Positions 1 to 10,502 of a DNA stretch of 26,000 nt are shown piece by piece. Both the position numbers and the translations under genes were made by a program. Location of the stretch: positions 14,193,446-14,219,445 of the forward strand of contig CM043969.1 of the NCBI GenBank assembly GCA_014529385.2, read 5' to 3'. Positions within the stretch are counted from its first letter, which is position 1. Every line of letters begins with the position of its first letter. The notes beneath the pieces are model-generated. The model saw nothing but the letters and a program-made list of their open reading frames with translations. It did not search any database and had not been told where the DNA came from. The DNA is from Adiantum capillus-veneris. Lineage: Eukaryota > Streptophyta > Polypodiopsida > Polypodiales > Pteridaceae.

Positions 1-1529
1 AGTTTTGTACAATTTCTTAATTTGAGTGTGTTTTTGGTGTGACTTTCACTTCGAAGCTGTGGATCATGTTGTTAGGAAGCACTCCCAGTCTAGTGGTATC
101 AATTTTTTGCCAAACTATCATAGAGATACATGGATCACAATCCATGTTCCTCCACCAAATAGGATGAAACTTCCAGTGTACTTATGAGTTTTGTGATCCT
201 TTTTTGCACTAGATTTTTGGGTTTTGATCAGCTTTCAAGCTCTGACCATCAAATTATGCAATTTTTAGAGTTATGGTCTCTTTTGCCAAACTATGGTTTT
301 TGACCATTTTCGCCCTAAACTTTTCAACCCAAATTGATGGTAGCAATTGATACTTACCCTACTCCTAGGCACTGAAATGAATCTATGAACAAAACAGATA
401 AAACAATGAATTTGAAGGTGAAATATGTAGTGGAACAATACTTTCAAAGAATTGAGAAAAATGTAGAATGAAATGCCTTTCGTATGTCACTCACAACTCT
501 CTTTGTCTATCAAAAGTAGACCTAGGAAGCCCTCGACCAAGCACTAAATCAAGTGCCTAGCTGTTTCACTGCTAAGTTGTAAACAAAATGGGTAACAAAA
601 TCTATGGAAAAGAAGGCTACGAATAGGACTAGGTCACTCACCACCTGAAGATCACTCCCCGACAACAACATCAATGTTAGTGGGTCGCCATGATTGGACA
701 TATCTAGCATAGCTATTTGGCACTAACATAATGTCAATACTCAAGGATGGGGCACGGTGACTCTTTGAGGGTGTTCACCTCAAAAAGTGAACCTATGGAA
801 CTAAGAAATCATCAAAATGAGCTAATCTGTCACTCTCTACTCTAGAAAATCTACATATGTCATGTCTCATACCCTAGGTCATCATGCCATTTTGTCGACC
901 AAATGATCTCGAAATGCCACAAAACTTTAAAAGGAGTTTTAATAGGCATAGAGGCGGTGTCCTACAAAGTATGGAAATCATTTGAAATGGTACCAAAATC
1001 ACGGTCCATCATAATCTAGGTCTAGAAGACTGCAACGTAAATATCCAAAAAGGTCACCCTCTGTTCTAGAAACACTCTTCTATGGTCAAAATGTCAAAAA
1101 AAATTGCACTCAAAAGTGCAGATTTAGTTGACAAACAGGTAGTTGCAAACCACAACAAAACTGAGAATGATCATACTTAAATGAAAGAGCAAGAGACAAG
1201 GAACAAAATACACTTTCCAAATTTGAATTGTGATTACAAGAGAAGGAGAAGAATTGATTACAATATGCTACCGAGTTGCCTCTCACAATTGTACATACAG
1301 AGCTTTCCAAAAACTTTAGATAATGTTATATTGGTGTGTTTAAGCTAGAGATTTTTAACCTTATACCTAGAACTTCTCATTTGGTCAATGGCTAACTTAC
1401 AAGGCTTTTCGGTTCAGGACAAAAGAATTACAACTTGGAGTGTACAAAATGCAGCTCAACAATCATGACTTCTCTTTTATGCAAAGCTTCACAAGAACAA
1501 CAATATGATTATATACAAAATTATGGGCT
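1..1529. other. Non-coding DNA, no gene recognised
   Basis: I find no convincing coding sequence on either strand. The longest open stretches are short and lack family-like composition. One copy of a dispersed 18-bp near-palindrome sits at 129-146. The base composition resembles old intergenic plant DNA. Confidence 0.6.
129..146. repeat. Dispersed near-palindrome, copy 1
   Basis: CATGGATCACAATCCATG, an 18-bp sequence whose arms ATGGAT/ATCCAT are inverted around CACA. It is followed by a C-rich stretch (TTCCTCC). Three further copies occur at 6042, 6585 and 6850. Confidence 0.7.
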
Positions 1530-1672
1530 TTGAGGTGGTGTAGTCGGCTAGGAGGATGCCGCCAAACAATTGCCTTCTTTGTACCAGTGCTACCTCAAAG
1601 CTTATCTAAGTCTAGTTATTTAGGCTCCCTAAGATGGATATGGCCTCCAAAACTTGTCTACCTCAAGGTGAA

Positions 1673-1675
<3 letters not shown>

Positions 1676-1722
<47 letters not shown>
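1676..1722 (+). repeat. (CT)23 microsatellite
   Basis: Uninterrupted CT dinucleotides, 47 nt. The tract directly abuts the decayed integrase reading frame downstream and stays open in that frame as a Ser-Leu repeat. It probably expanded within or replaced part of the old pol sequence. Confidence 0.95.
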
Positions 1723-1725
<3 letters not shown>

Positions 1726-2102
1726 AGTACATTGTGGATTATATAGAGCAAGGAGTTTTGCCAACAAACTTGAGCAGTACCACACTACGCTCAATCCAAC
1801 AAGAAGTGAAAAACTATGTTATTGTAGAAAATCACCTTTATCAAAGAGGGATTGATGGAAATTTTAGAAGTTGTACAACAAAGCACGAGTACCTTCCGAT
1901 ACTTGAACAATCAAACGCCTATTCGGCCAAAGGACACTTTTTGACTGATAAAATTGCAAAAGAGATACTCCTTGCAAAAATCTGGTGGCTTACTTTGTTA
2001 ACGGATGGAGAGCACTATGTGAAATGATGTGATTCTTGCCAATGATGTGATTCTTGCCAACGAACAAAAGTACCAACGCAGCGTGATGGAATGCCGCTAA
2101 GT
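1722..2102 (+). pseudogene. Ty3-type retrotransposon integrase fragment (zinc-binding domain)
   Basis: This reading frame resembles the stretch of Ty3/gypsy polyproteins between RNase H and the integrase core. It has a helix-rich segment (HKYIVDYIEQG), then the H2C2-type region with AKGHF, a conserved-looking aromatic segment (KIWWLTL) and the terminal CDSCQRTK pattern. The first His of the H2C2 motif is not evident. In-frame TGA codons precede both copies of an 18-bp duplication that carries the C-x-x-C pair. No integrase catalytic core (DDE) and no LTR could be linked to it. It is a non-functional fragment, in an element of plant Ty3 type by inference from the motif. Confidence 0.7.
2025..2060 (+). 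repeat. 18-bp perfect tandem duplication
   Basis: TGATGTGATTCTTGCCAA occurs twice head to tail (2025-2042 and 2043-2060). It duplicates the C-x-x-C part of the integrase zinc-binding motif together with the in-frame TGA, and the length preserves the frame. Confidence 0.95.
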
Positions 2103-2181
2103 GTTGGGCTTGTGGGAGAGAGAAAGAGCTCTCATGGAGGCTTGAATTGTTGAATAGCCATGGCTACACACTGTGTAGAGA

Positions 2182-2183
<2 letters not shown>

Positions 2184-2232
<49 letters not shown>
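2184..2232 (+). repeat. (AG)24 microsatellite followed by GAAAT repeats
   Basis: 49 nt of AG dinucleotides, then three GAAAT-type pentamers. 2233-2394 holds no recognisable gene. Confidence 0.95.
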
Positions 2233-2235
<3 letters not shown>

Positions 2236-2391
2236 AATGAAATGAAATGTTACATTAACATCTTCAAGAAGCTAAAATGACCTATGAGACCAAAAAATTA
2301 CAATTGGTGAATCTGATACCATGTCTGAGTATGGAAATTACAAAGTTACAAAGAACTATCACTAAGACACCAACGCACTAAGGAGAAAGGA

Positions 2392-2394
<3 letters not shown>

Positions 2395-2430
<36 letters not shown>
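2395..2430 (+). repeat. Poly-G tract, 36 nt
   Basis: An uninterrupted run of 36 G. Such long G runs are uncommon in plant nuclear DNA and error-prone in sequencing, so the exact length is uncertain. Confidence 0.9.
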
Positions 2431-2431
<1 letters not shown>

Positions 2432-2533
2432 ATTATGTGGATTCAGATAAAATCTTTCATCGGTCGTTGTTGGATCTCATTGACCTTTTCCACATCCCCA
2501 CTAAACAAAAGAAACCTTACTGCGAGAGTGTGC

Positions 2534-2538
<5 letters not shown>

Positions 2539-2617
<79 letters not shown>
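2539..2617 (+). repeat. (CT)39 microsatellite
   Basis: 79 nt of uninterrupted CT, only 108 bp after the poly-G tract. Confidence 0.95.
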
Positions 2618-2621
<4 letters not shown>

Positions 2622-2990
2622 ATTAGCACCGAAGGCTCATGCTAAATCACATCATTGATGGATACTCGAGAGCTAATTTACAAGAATAGATTAGTTGAAA
2701 TAATGGAAAATACTCCAATCTGGAGAGCGGATGTAAAATCTTGTACTTCCTGTTGTAGCCACTACCAACCACCCCGTCAGACCAATCACCCACCTTCCCC
2801 TACATTCATGTCACTGAATCACAGAATGTATAATCCTTACCTTCTTTCTATTGCAACTGCTATCAACATTGATTCAACAAGCCAAGAAGACCGAATCACA
2901 AGGAATCCACCTCATCTGTTCATTGAGGTAGGCTGACGACAATTTTTCTAGAGGGGATGACACAGGAATAAAAAGAAAAGAAAAAGGAAA

Positions 2991-3126
2991 TGTACAAATA
3001 AGAGAAAGGGATGAATGAGGTTGCTACCCTCAAATACCAATGACCTAGTATTGACAAATGTACAAATAAGAGAAAGGGACGAATGAGGTTGCTACCCTCA
3101 AATACCAATGACCTAGTATTGACAAC
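2991..3126 (+). repeat. 68-bp tandem duplication
   Basis: Two head-to-tail copies, 2991-3058 and 3059-3126, differing at two positions (T/C in the middle, A/C at the end). It lies in non-coding DNA. The low divergence implies a recent duplication. Confidence 0.95.
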
Positions 3127-3500
3127 TGTGTTGCAGAGGGTAATATATTGATACACAGCAACACTGAAGCTAGCTTTGTGCAAACAGCTGATGAGTACCT
3201 TGTGTTTCATGCCTCAAAATGCAATAGAAAACTTGTCTTCAATCCAAAATTTTACCGAGTGAGAAACAAGTCATCCGACCATTTCCAGTAACAACACGTA
3301 ACACACCTCATAGAGAAAGACCTTATCGATGCAAAAGCCCCTCCAAGCCTACAATATGTACTGCAGTTGTATCCCCAATACCATCTGAACCTTGCTTGAC
3401 CTCGTCAGAGCAAGCCCCTTGCATACAGTGTACCAAATGTTTTATCAAGCCGGAACCTGAAAAGTAAACACATTGATCAAGCACCGAACACATCTATTTT

Positions 3501-3543
3501 TTGAGCATAATGTTCAATTTATTTGTTGAGCATAATGTTCAAT
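3501..3543 (+). repeat. Short direct repeat, period 25
   Basis: TTGAGCATAATGTTCAAT occurs at 3501-3518 and 3526-3543, with a 7-bp AT spacer. Confidence 0.9.
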
Positions 3544-4318
3544 CACTTACAATAGTTGTCCAAACTCGCTTTCCATTACTCCGTAGCAATCTCTTTGAAA
3601 AGCATCACAATGCTTGCCAATTGTAAAACATAAAACCACATATGGCCCATAAGTAAAGCTGCCTCCATACATGAAGAAAGGAAGAATCACAAAGAACTCG
3701 ATGGGATAGCAAAAGCCTAAAACTCATTATAAGTACTTGATCTCTACATGTAGGCTCTTGCAAACTAGCTATGAGCTACAGATTTATTTCACTGATTATG
3801 AATCTTCATTTTTTAAACTATGTAAAACCAAGAAGGCCACAAATTTGATAAAATGCGTTGGCTTTGAAGCCAGTATGATTATAACCATCAGATATAATTC
3901 AGTTTCACATCATGAACAAAATTTATTAGAGCAGTACCCATTCTAGGTGTCTCTGATTTTGTCTTCAACTTTACAAGAGAATGCTCCAATTTCTCAATAT
4001 ACCTAGTGGCACCCTGGTTGTGTGTGCCACTAAAAGGAAGGCATAGGTAGCCTAGCCTTCAGCTTAATGACTCTAGCTGCCTGTCATGCAAGAATAGCAG
4101 AATCAACATGGCTAGACATGCTGACAGCTCTACAGATCACTGGGATGAGTACATGAAGAAGAGGACAAATGGAACCACAACTTTACATGAGGGTGCATCC
4201 ATCCATAAGGTCGAACATTACAAAGAGTGCGACCCCAAAAGTCATGCTTGAGACACCATACATCCCTCCAATATAAAACCTCTTCTTTGTGTTGAAAACT
4301 CTGATTGAATTTCAAAAG

Positions 4319-5191
<873 letters not shown>

Positions 5192-6041
5192 ACTTTCTAC
5201 CCCACTCTTCTTTGCCTCGCACGCATAGCACAAAAAAACACAACGCGAGAAGCTAGCAAGAAATCCTCTGAATAGGCCATTGCCTACAATGATGAGGCGG
5301 GGAGTAGTAAAGTTTGGTTGGGTCCAACTAGGGTTAGATATTCAAATAGAAATTCAACATTCAAATAGAAAACTCACCGCAAAAATTTGGAGGATTATGG
5401 TGTCAGAATCGATACACTCTCAAAATAGAAAATTGGGTCTGCCCTTTTTTCCATTAGTTAGTAAAAATGTACAAACATTACAAAATGTTTGCAATCATGG
5501 CACTATGTTCAAGGGCATAGAAACACAAAATCAAGCCGTAAAGAAAGACGATTGAATGAAATGCATGTGTGTATAGAATCTCTTACATATTGAAGCGCAA
5601 AAGACACTGTCTAGCCACCAAGATCTTGTATTAAAAGGGCCTGCAAACCATGAGCAAAAAGTCAGAAGTCAAAACTCAAAATAATCATGGCAATATACAA
5701 GCTACCAACATTTGAGGTTAAGGCATTGACCACAAAACAAGCAATGCCTTCAACACATGGCATACCTTCCGAGCAAATCATTTGATATCAATGAGCCACT
5801 TACTCTATTTAGTTGTCTGATAAATTGGACCAACTAATACAATTGGACACAATAAGATGCAAATTGATTGCAAGACATTGAAGTCATCAAAAATCAATGA
5901 AAATTGGGACTTCAGTCCTCAAATGGTCATTTTCACCAATTGTTGGAAAAGTTTGACCCAAATTCAAAAAAAAGTGCACCAATAGCTTAGGGAACATGTT
6001 TAACAGCTACCCCATAAGTTTTCTACAAAATTGTGTCAAAA

Positions 6042-6059
6042 CATGGATTGTGATCCATG
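6042..6059. repeat. Dispersed near-palindrome, copy 2
   Basis: CATGGATTGTGATCCATG, followed by TCCCCCTG. It is the reverse-complement reading of copy 1, base for base, while the C-rich side stays on the same side. Confidence 0.75.
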
Positions 6060-6584
6060 TCCCCCTGAAGCAGTTGGTTGAGAAATGGATGCAAATTGTG
6101 TGCAATGGTCACTAATTGGGAAATGTGTCGAATTTTTAGTGTTTGATCATTTCCAATGCTTCCATTGTCAAGTTTAGCAAATTATCCAATGCAGAACTCG
6201 TGGTCTTGGGCAAAGTTTTGGCATCAAAAGAAGTTTTAGAACTTGTTGTAATTCAAGAAATGCCAAAAGGTGCCTGAGAAACAAGTCAAATTTGTCAGAG
6301 GGCCTGAGGGTCCAAACAGCCTACAAATGGAATTGAATTCAACAGACAGAGCTGGATTGCAATTCTTCTTCAACTGCAAATTATGCCAAATAGATTGATC
6401 ACAATCAGAGATCAAAATTCCCAACCAAAACCAAATATCTCAAAGTCGGACCAAAGTAGTCTATAACTTGGAAAACTGGGTAAACTAGGGAGAAACATGT
6501 CCAAAATGGAAAATAACTTCATTAGTGTGTTAGGATATGCTATAGGAACATGTTCCCCAATTTTCACCTCAAATGGATGTTGAA

Positions 6585-6602
6585 TATGGATCGCGATCCA
6601 TA
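6585..6602. repeat. Dispersed palindrome, copy 3 (perfect)
   Basis: TATGGATCGCGATCCATA, a perfect 18-bp palindrome with a CGCG centre, followed by ACCCCCTG. Confidence 0.8.
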
Positions 6603-6849
6603 ACCCCCTGTAAGCTTCCCGGGCGAAAACCCTACTCTCAGACTCTTGGTGTCAAAGAAGACCTAATCATAGAATTCCAAATTGCTTGAACTTCAAAAGC
6701 CTTGTCAAAATGCCAAAAATCTTTCAAAATTTTCCAAAAAATGGCATGAATCTCAAACCAATAATCCAAATCCCATAAGAAGTGAACCATAGCTTCCCCA
6801 AAGCATACTTTACCAGATGGTATCACCAAAAGTTCAAATTTTGACCCAA

Positions 6850-6867
6850 CGTGGATCACAATCCATG
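6850..6867. repeat. Dispersed near-palindrome, copy 4
   Basis: CGTGGATCACAATCCATG, followed by ACCCCCTAA. Confidence 0.75.
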
Positions 6868-7101
6868 ACCCCCTAAGTTAGAATTGACCTGCAACCACCT
6901 GACCTAGTGCCTGTAGTTGTCCTAGATGCATTGGTGAATTTTGATCAAGTTTGGACTTGTTTTGATCAAGTCATGATCATCTTTCATTTTATGGTCAAGT
7001 TTACGTTTTACCGGCTTTTCTTGACGACTTTTTGGCCAACTTTTGGATCTAGTTACTTGAAATTTTGATCACAAAATGCCTCACAAACAGCCAAGGAAGC
7101 A

Positions 7102-7485
7102 ATGGAACCCCCCTACCAGGTGGTGGATATCTCCTCAAATGAGAAAGCCCACATATCAGAGGAGGAGCTAGCTAAGATACCGGCCAGTATCTTTATTGGG
7201 AGATTCAAAGCAGCGGATGGAAAAAAAGTAAAGACTACCATCCTTCCAGGGAGCTTTGGACATTGCATCAGCAACATGATGTCTTTGAAGGATCCAGGTG
7301 TCTACAGATGGACAATTCTTTTGGCTACAACCATGGGGGACTGACTTCCAGAGAGCACATGAGCTCTTTACCACATGGAAGTCATAACTTGCTGCTCAAG
7401 ACCAAAGCCATAGAAAATGAAAAAGCATTCATTAAGCAGCAAGGGCACAAGTTCACTTACAAGGATTTGGTATACTCAGAGATAG
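7102..7485 (+). pseudogene. Degenerate ORF of unknown function, part 1 (upstream of the outer element)
   Basis: An ATG-initiated frame (MEPPYQVVDISSNEKAHIS...) runs to about 7340 and ends at TGA just after a G5 run. The neighbouring frame continues the protein-like sequence (LTSREHMSSL... to KFTYKDLVYSEI) up to 7485, so one frameshift near 7334-7345 is likely. The frame is cut at 7485 by the outer LTR element. When the element and one 5-bp target copy are disregarded, the codon phase at 7485 continues exactly at 19040. The protein is soluble-looking with no motif I recognise. It may be the non-enzymatic extra ORF of an older transposable element, but that is a guess. Confidence 0.55.
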
Positions 7486-7625
7486 TGTCAAACCTAGAGT
7501 AGGACCGGGCAGGCCAAGGGCTAGGATGGAGCCATGCGGTCAAAGGGGCCCTATTATTAGCAAGGCAGGGCCTTTATAGGGCATGGCTGAGTGGAGAGTT
7601 GCATGCTCCAGTCCCCAGTCTAACA
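7486..7625 (+). repeat. Outer element 5' LTR (140 bp)
   Basis: It begins TGTCAAACC and ends CTAACA, the usual TG...CA. A TTTATAGGGCATGG stretch inside could carry a TATA-like promoter. Its partner is at 18895-19034 with 124 of 140 bases matching by eye. Confidence 0.8.
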
Positions 7626-7626
7626 T

Positions 7627-7638
7627 TGGTATTAGAGC
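7627..7638 (+). other. Primer binding site (initiator tRNA-Met type)
   Basis: TGGTATTAGAGC, one mismatch to the standard plant retrotransposon primer site, starting one base after the 5' LTR end at 7625. This is the position expected for priming minus-strand DNA synthesis. Confidence 0.8.
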
Positions 7639-7694
7639 TCAGGGGAGGGGAGAGCTATGGAGGAAGGGGGAAAGACCTTGCATGCTTTTACATG

Positions 7695-7854
<160 letters not shown>

Positions 7855-8189
7855 TGTTCATGGAGGGTTTGAATGAGCAAGAGGTATGAGCAGGTCGGTC
7901 ATGTGGAGGCCCGCTACCAAAAATCGGCTATGGATCCTCAAATATCCACACGGGAATGATCCCTTACACACACAAGGCGTGGGACCCAAACCTGCATGGA
8001 TGAGGTCAAGTTCAGGATTGATGGGTTCATAGTGTTGTGGGCAGCAAACTTCATCTCCTGCCACAAGTGTCGGGCCAGACGTATTGAGAGCTAGGCGATG
8101 TTTTCTCTAGGCGCTGTCTTCTACAGGTGGCCGCTGTGGAGAAGGTATTTTTTGTTCATTCACATTTAGGGTGCCCTATTTTGGGCACA

Positions 8190-8204
8190 CCCCCCCCCCC
8201 CCCC
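8190..8204 (+). repeat. Poly-C tract, 15 nt
   Basis: Fifteen consecutive C bases inside the outer element. Confidence 0.9.
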
Positions 8205-8620
8205 AATCTAAGAGACTTTTCCCCACACTGCAGTGGGGAAGCAATGAGATTGCATGTCGAGTTCTAAAGAAGCAAGGCAATGAGATTGAGTAGAACTTCG
8301 GGAAGTAAAGTGCGAACCCTCAGCAAAATCCAAACGTCATAGAGATCTGCAAATCAATGTGTGTTTTGGGCAGTTTTTGAAAGCCATAACCGGCTTAGTA
8401 ACACACATGGACTTGGCAACACAAAGTGTTAGACCAGTTTCCAAGGAAAATTCGACAAATAGCATGCTATCAAGATGCTCCAAGGGAGATTTAATCCAAG
8501 GGATGTACTCGTGGTTTGACTTGAGTAAGGTTTCAAACAAAGCACAATGATCGAGACTGATCAACAGGTTTGAGATTTCATGCTTTTAAGGTTTCGTAGT
8601 TTTATGTATAATTTAACAAT

Positions 8621-8781
8621 GTAGGAGCTCTTCAAGAGATTTGCACAAGTTAACTATTGATTCAAGAATTACTCTTGTCCAATCAAGGTAGCGCATCTCT
8701 TTTACACTGTAGGAGCTCTTTGAGAGATTTGCACAAGTTAATTATTGATTCAAGAACTACTCTTGTCCAATCAAGGTAGCG
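8621..8781 (+). repeat. 73-bp duplication, period 88
   Basis: Copies at 8621-8693 and 8709-8781 begin GTAGGAGCTCTT and end CAAGGTAGCG. They differ at only a few positions and have a 15-bp spacer. Confidence 0.93.
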
Positions 8782-9016
8782 GTGGCAACGAATGTCGATG
8801 CATCGTAGATTGATTCTTTGTTGATTATTGACACGATATTTTTCATGCATGGCATGTGTATTGTCCTATGAAGCAAGGCTTCTTTCTCTCTCATTCAAAG
8901 TTCCCAAGAGGAGCAAGGGTCCATACACTTACTGGATCATAGATTTTGATTAACAAGTATCTCTTTGATTTATCCTCTTCCCACTATCAAGAGGAGGAGG
9001 GAAGGAGCTTCAGTTT

Positions 9017-9208
9017 GCTAGGGCATGGCTCCTAGACAGGTTGTCTGTCATTAATGCAATCAGAGAATGATAGAATCCACCCATTATCATCAGTCATGAT
9101 CCAATGAGGCAGCTCGCTAGTGCATGGCTCCTAGGCAGGTTGTCTGTCATTAGTGCAATCAGAGAATGGTAGGATCCACCCATTGTCAGCAAGCGTGATC
9201 CGACGAGG
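9017..9208 (+). repeat. 93-bp duplication, period 99
   Basis: Copies at 9017-9109 and 9116-9208 share GCATGGCTCCTAG and GGTTGTCTGTCATTA and end at a GAGG. They differ at roughly a dozen sites, more than the other two duplications in this element. Confidence 0.93.
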
Positions 9209-9236
9209 TTTCTACAACATCATGGGAGCAAGACTA

Positions 9237-9353
9237 CATCTACAAATCCTCAGGATAATAGTAATCAAGCCAAGCAGATACAAGGTACAAGGCTCCGTCT
9301 ATAAATCCTCAGGATAATAGTAATCAAGACAAGTAGATACAAGGTACAAGGCT
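9237..9353 (+). repeat. 58-bp duplication, period 59
   Basis: Copies at 9237-9294 and 9296-9353 share AAATCCTCAGGATAATAG and GATACAAGGTACAAGGCT, and differ at four or so positions. Confidence 0.93.
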
Positions 9354-9713
9354 TGTTATTTCAGTTATGTGTCATGACAAAGTCCCTAGGTGATGGTCAA
9401 ATCTGTTTTATAGACCATTTTCAACACGTTGTATCAGGCACAATTTTAGAGGCTAAAAATTGTTGAATACTCAGACAACTTGTTAAGGTTAAGCTTACAA
9501 GTGCTATTAAACAACATTAACGGACGGTTGTTTATGCATATAGCAAGGCTATGTGTTGTTAATGAAAAAGTTTCATTGTTTATACCTAGAAGTGACTTAT
9601 GTTTCACCTTCTATTGTGGTTCAAACATTTTAGTAAGGCTTGCAAATGATTGCAGTAGAAAGTATTTAGCTTCTTTTCAGAACTATTTACAATCCCGTTT
9701 TATGTGTGCGTGG

Positions 9714-9718
9714 AGCAT
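9714..9718 (+). repeat. Target site duplication of inner element, left
   Basis: AGCAT directly before the LTR start at 9719, identical to the pentamer after 17907. Confidence 0.93.
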
Positions 9719-10209
9719 TGAAATGAGAGGTGGCCTCTTCAACCAGCTATTCCAGTGTTAGATTTCAAAGACTACTGATTATCTAGGTAGTTCAGTTAGT
9801 GAGGACTGGAATTAAGTACTGGACTGAAACAGAGAATTGAACTAGAATAATGTACTGAAATGGAAGACACAAACTAGAAGATTGAAAATGGTATTATAGA
9901 TTTAGATCATTAGTACAAAGATAATCAGTACAATGTACAACAAGCTTAAGCTCAGATGAAATCTGAGGATTGATTACGGGAGTAAGTGATTACAGAGTTG
10001 AAAGCCAAAAGCTTATGAAGCTAAAAGTCTAAAAGCAAAAGCCCGTGCCAAAAGTCAAAAAAAGCCCTGGATATAGTATAGCGGTTCCTATTTATAGGCT
10101 TATAGAGTTACCACAGTAACTCCTATAATTACTGCTAGTGTAGCTGTTCCTATTGGTCGGCCTTCTAAGGAGCAGTTCTCGCCTACTGAGACTGTCCTCG
10201 CCTTCTACA
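9719..10209 (-). repeat. Inner element 3' LTR
   Basis: 491 bp; on the minus strand it starts TGTAGAAGGCGAGG and ends in CA. It pairs with 17416-17907. The reversed TATAGGCTTATAG region near 10092-10106 could hold a TATA-like promoter. Confidence 0.95.
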
Positions 10210-10226
10210 TCCTTCCCTCCTTTCTT
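10210..10226 (-). other. Polypurine tract of inner element
   Basis: On the minus strand AAGAAAGGAGGGAAGGA lies immediately upstream of the 3' LTR. This is the expected primer for plus-strand DNA synthesis. Confidence 0.9.
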
Positions 10227-10502
10227 GAATTTTGATATAAACCAAAATTTCCTTTTGATTGGGAAAAAAAATAAAATCCACCATTTGATTTGGATTTGTT
10301 GTTGAGAAAATCAGTCTGGTTTGCTGGGTTGGCCGATGTTCCTCATGGTAGTACACTTTCGGTATTGCCAGCTTTATGCCGTAATTCATGCTTGTTGAGT
10401 GCTTGACACCCATGTAGTTGTAATTTCAAGGGTACCCATCCAAAGAGATTCCAGTGCCTACTGGATAGCTGGGGAAATCCATCGTCTCATTTTGAGATGA
10501 AA

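Larger units (their letters stand above)
2618..4318. other. Intergenic DNA with local duplications
   Basis: An open frame at 2655-2936 (+) begins with ATG, but its translation matches no family I know and its composition is not protein-like. The rest is non-coding as far as I can see. The stretch just below 4319 is the likely 3' UTR side of the DUF1639 gene. Confidence 0.5.
7855..9713 (+). other. Outer element interior, 5' part
   Basis: About 1.9 kb between the microsatellite and the inner insertion. It holds a C15 run and three successive two-copy duplications. A frame open at 9480-9761 starts from a non-ATG codon and matches no family. No gag, protease or RT motif is seen on either strand. 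Confidence 0.6.

Noticed and set aside
2393-2626. Frame with a poly-Gly start across the G36 run
   Set aside because: Translation of simple repeats only; no ATG-led conserved protein.
2655-2936. ATG-led 93-residue ORF
   Set aside because: No recognisable family and no splice or context support. The length is compatible with chance.
8621-9353. A CRISPR-like or satellite array
   Set aside because: Each unit is present only twice with no regular spacer series, and the DNA is clearly nuclear plant sequence.
9480-9761. 93-residue ORF crossing the inner element boundary
   Set aside because: It starts at a non-ATG codon and runs from outer-element interior into the inner LTR, so it cannot be an ancestral gene.
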